Source of the DNA: an uncultured Clostridium sp.
Lineage (GTDB): Bacteria; Bacillota; Clostridia; Lachnospirales; Lachnospiraceae
Length of the DNA: 15,488 nucleotides
NCBI GenBank assembly: GCA_945946715.1
Contig: CAMEWU010000030.1
Location: forward strand, 1-15,488
Reading direction: 5' to 3'
Below the pieces are notes generated by a model, which was not told the origin of the DNA, did no database searches, and saw only the letters and a list, made by a program, of their open reading frames with translations. Positions 14,551 through 15,488 of the stretch are shown here, one piece after another (the first letter of the stretch is position 1; every line of letters starts with the position of its first letter). The position numbers and the translations under genes are program-made.

Positions 14551-15432
14551 TCAATGTCCTCTTAACTTCTTCCTAATCGGAACTTCACTCTCATATATCC
14601 GTTTTTCTGGACTTCCCATAGCAGCAACTGCACTTATAATTCGTTTTTGTAACATATCCATTGCATGTATTTCCAAACTGGCCTTTTGATCTGTTCCCCA
14701 CATATTATGAGACAATGTAACATGACGTTCAATTACTTTTGCACCCAAGGCCGCTGCCACAACACTTGGTTCAAGATTCATCTCATGTCCACTATATCCA
14801 ACTAAACAATCATATCGTTCTTCTAAAGTTTTCATAACTCGTAGGTTGACTTCATCCTCATTAGCCGGATAACTGGAATTTGTATGAAGAAGAATATAAT
14901 CACCATTACCATACTTTTCTAACAGTTCTACTGTTGTATCAATTTCCTCTATTGTACTCATACCCGTTGATACAATTAATGGCTTTCCCGATTTACATGC
15001 TTCAATTAAAATTTCCTTATTATCGTTGGTTGCAGATGCAATCTTAATAAACGGAATGTCATATTGTAACAAGAATTCTAAGCTTGGCATATCCCAAGGA
15101 GAGGCACTCCAGGCAATAGGCTTTTCTTTACAATACTTATCAATATAATCATATTCTTCCTTTTCAAACTCAATATGCTTTTTGTAATCAAGATATGTCA
15201 TTCTTCCCCAAGGAGTATCTCTCATAACACCCTTTTGATCTTCCGGAACGGCAATATCCGGACATCGTTTTTGAAATTTCACTGCATCCCAGTCCGTTAC
15301 GTTAGCAGCATCAATCAACTTTTTTGCAATCTGAATATCTCCATTATGATTAATTCCAATCTCAGCAATTAAATATGGAGTTGAATTTGCATTAATAATC
15401 TTGTTTCCTAATTTAATTTCCTTATTTGCCAT
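14551..15432 (-). CDS. neuB: Sialic acid-type (nonulosonate) synthase NeuB lacking the SAF domain
   Basis: Condenses PEP with an N-acyl-mannosamine-type sugar, or its 6-phosphate, to give a sialic-acid-like nonulosonate in the cytosol. The TIM barrel is complete: AEIGINHNG (23-31), VKFQKR (51-56), the TPWGRMTYLDYK region (73-84), STGM (155-158), GYSGHE (212-217), ERHVTL (235-240) and GTDQKASLE (246-254). The protein stops at 293 residues, where most NeuB proteins (about 330-350) continue into the C-terminal SAF (antifreeze-like) domain that caps the active site of the dimer partner. The gene is not visibly broken: it has a clean TGA and then the next gene's binding site. AAAGGAG precedes ATG 15432. 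No NeuC epimerase is in the window; it may lie upstream. Neu5Ac, KDN and legionaminate cannot be told apart here. Confidence 0.9.
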   Translation of the reverse strand: MANKEIKLGNKIINANSTPYLIAEIGINHNGDIQIAKKLIDAANVTDWDAVKFQKRCPDIAVPEDQKGVMRDTPWGRMTYLDYKKHIEFEKEEYDYIDKYCKEKPIAWSASPWDMPSLEFLLQYDIPFIKIASATNDNKEILIEACKSGKPLIVSTGMSTIEEIDTTVELLEKYGNGDYILLHTNSSYPANEDEVNLRVMKTLEERYDCLVGYSGHEMNLEPSVVAAALGAKVIERHVTLSHNMWGTDQKASLEIHAMDMLQKRIISAVAAMGSPEKRIYESEVPIRKKLRGH

Positions 15433-15488
15433 AATACCATTCTCCTTTCGTATCTCCCATAATTAGCAATACACGTTTAACCTGCTTT
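15433..15488 (-). other. Upstream edge of the glycan operon, no gene end resolved
   Basis: No promoter or terminator is convincing in these 56 bases. On the minus strand one frame stays open from the edge and ends inside neuB at 15422 (…VKRVLLIMGDTKGEWYYGK). The other two frames end at 15463 and 15477. Any of them could be the end of an upstream operon gene; the sequence is too short to choose. Confidence 0.3.

Noticed and set aside
14551..15432. NeuB as a frameshifted or truncated pseudogene because the SAF domain is missing.
   Set aside because: The barrel motifs are intact, the stop is followed at normal distance by the next gene's binding site, and no SAF-like coding is seen in other frames before 14524. 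A genuinely short form is more likely.

Overview
The window looks like chromosome from a low-GC Gram-positive anaerobe, most likely a gut Lachnospiraceae-type Clostridium relative. The reasons are AT-rich DNA, strong AGGAGG-type ribosome binding sites before nearly every gene, a LysA/YesL/acylphosphatase housekeeping mix, and a surface-glycan locus carrying TagD, a CDP-glycerol transferase and NeuA/NeuB. No rRNA, tRNA, CRISPR array, insertion sequence or attachment site was seen. No gene-free stretch exceeds about 220 bases.

Region 1 (1-3646, all on the minus strand) holds unlinked genes. These are the 5' part of a diaminopimelate decarboxylase gene (lysA, cut by the left edge), a YesL/DUF624 membrane protein, a PD-(D/E)XK nuclease/transposase-family protein with a coiled-coil tail, and acylphosphatase. 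Good sigma-A-like promoters precede lysA, the yesL-like gene and acyP. Terminator hairpins follow the yesL-like gene and acyP.

Region 2 (3810-5819, plus strand) is one gene encoding a cytosolic-looking TPR plus alkaline-phosphatase/sulfatase-superfamily protein. Threonine sits where sulfatases have the formylglycine cysteine. It converges on the glycan operon, and a 14-bp hairpin at 5838-5869 separates the two.

Region 3 (15432 down to 5919, minus strand) is a ten-gene surface-glycan operon that continues upstream of the window. In transcription order it encodes a NeuB-type nonulosonate synthase lacking the SAF domain, a NeuA cytidylyltransferase fused to a KdsC-like phosphatase, a CDP-glycerol glycerophosphotransferase (TagB/TagF family), a Rossmann plus GT-D-fold glycosyltransferase, a polysaccharide pyruvyltransferase, a membrane-anchored Rossmann-like protein, an aldo/keto reductase, a ferredoxin/FrhB-type redox protein, a hexapeptide-repeat acyltransferase, and TagD.

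As I read it, NeuB/NeuA make a CMP-activated sialic-acid-like sugar and TagD makes CDP-glycerol for the glycerophosphotransferase. The GT-D, pyruvyl- and acyltransferases build or decorate the glycan, while the reductase and ferredoxin protein alter a sugar or linker. No flippase, polymerase or initiating sugar-phosphate transferase is visible, so the cluster is incomplete here. The proteins are individually recognisable. The less ordinary points are the gene combination, the SAF-less NeuB with a NeuA-phosphatase fusion, the paired Rossmann domains, and the cytosolic Thr-type sulfatase-fold protein next door.
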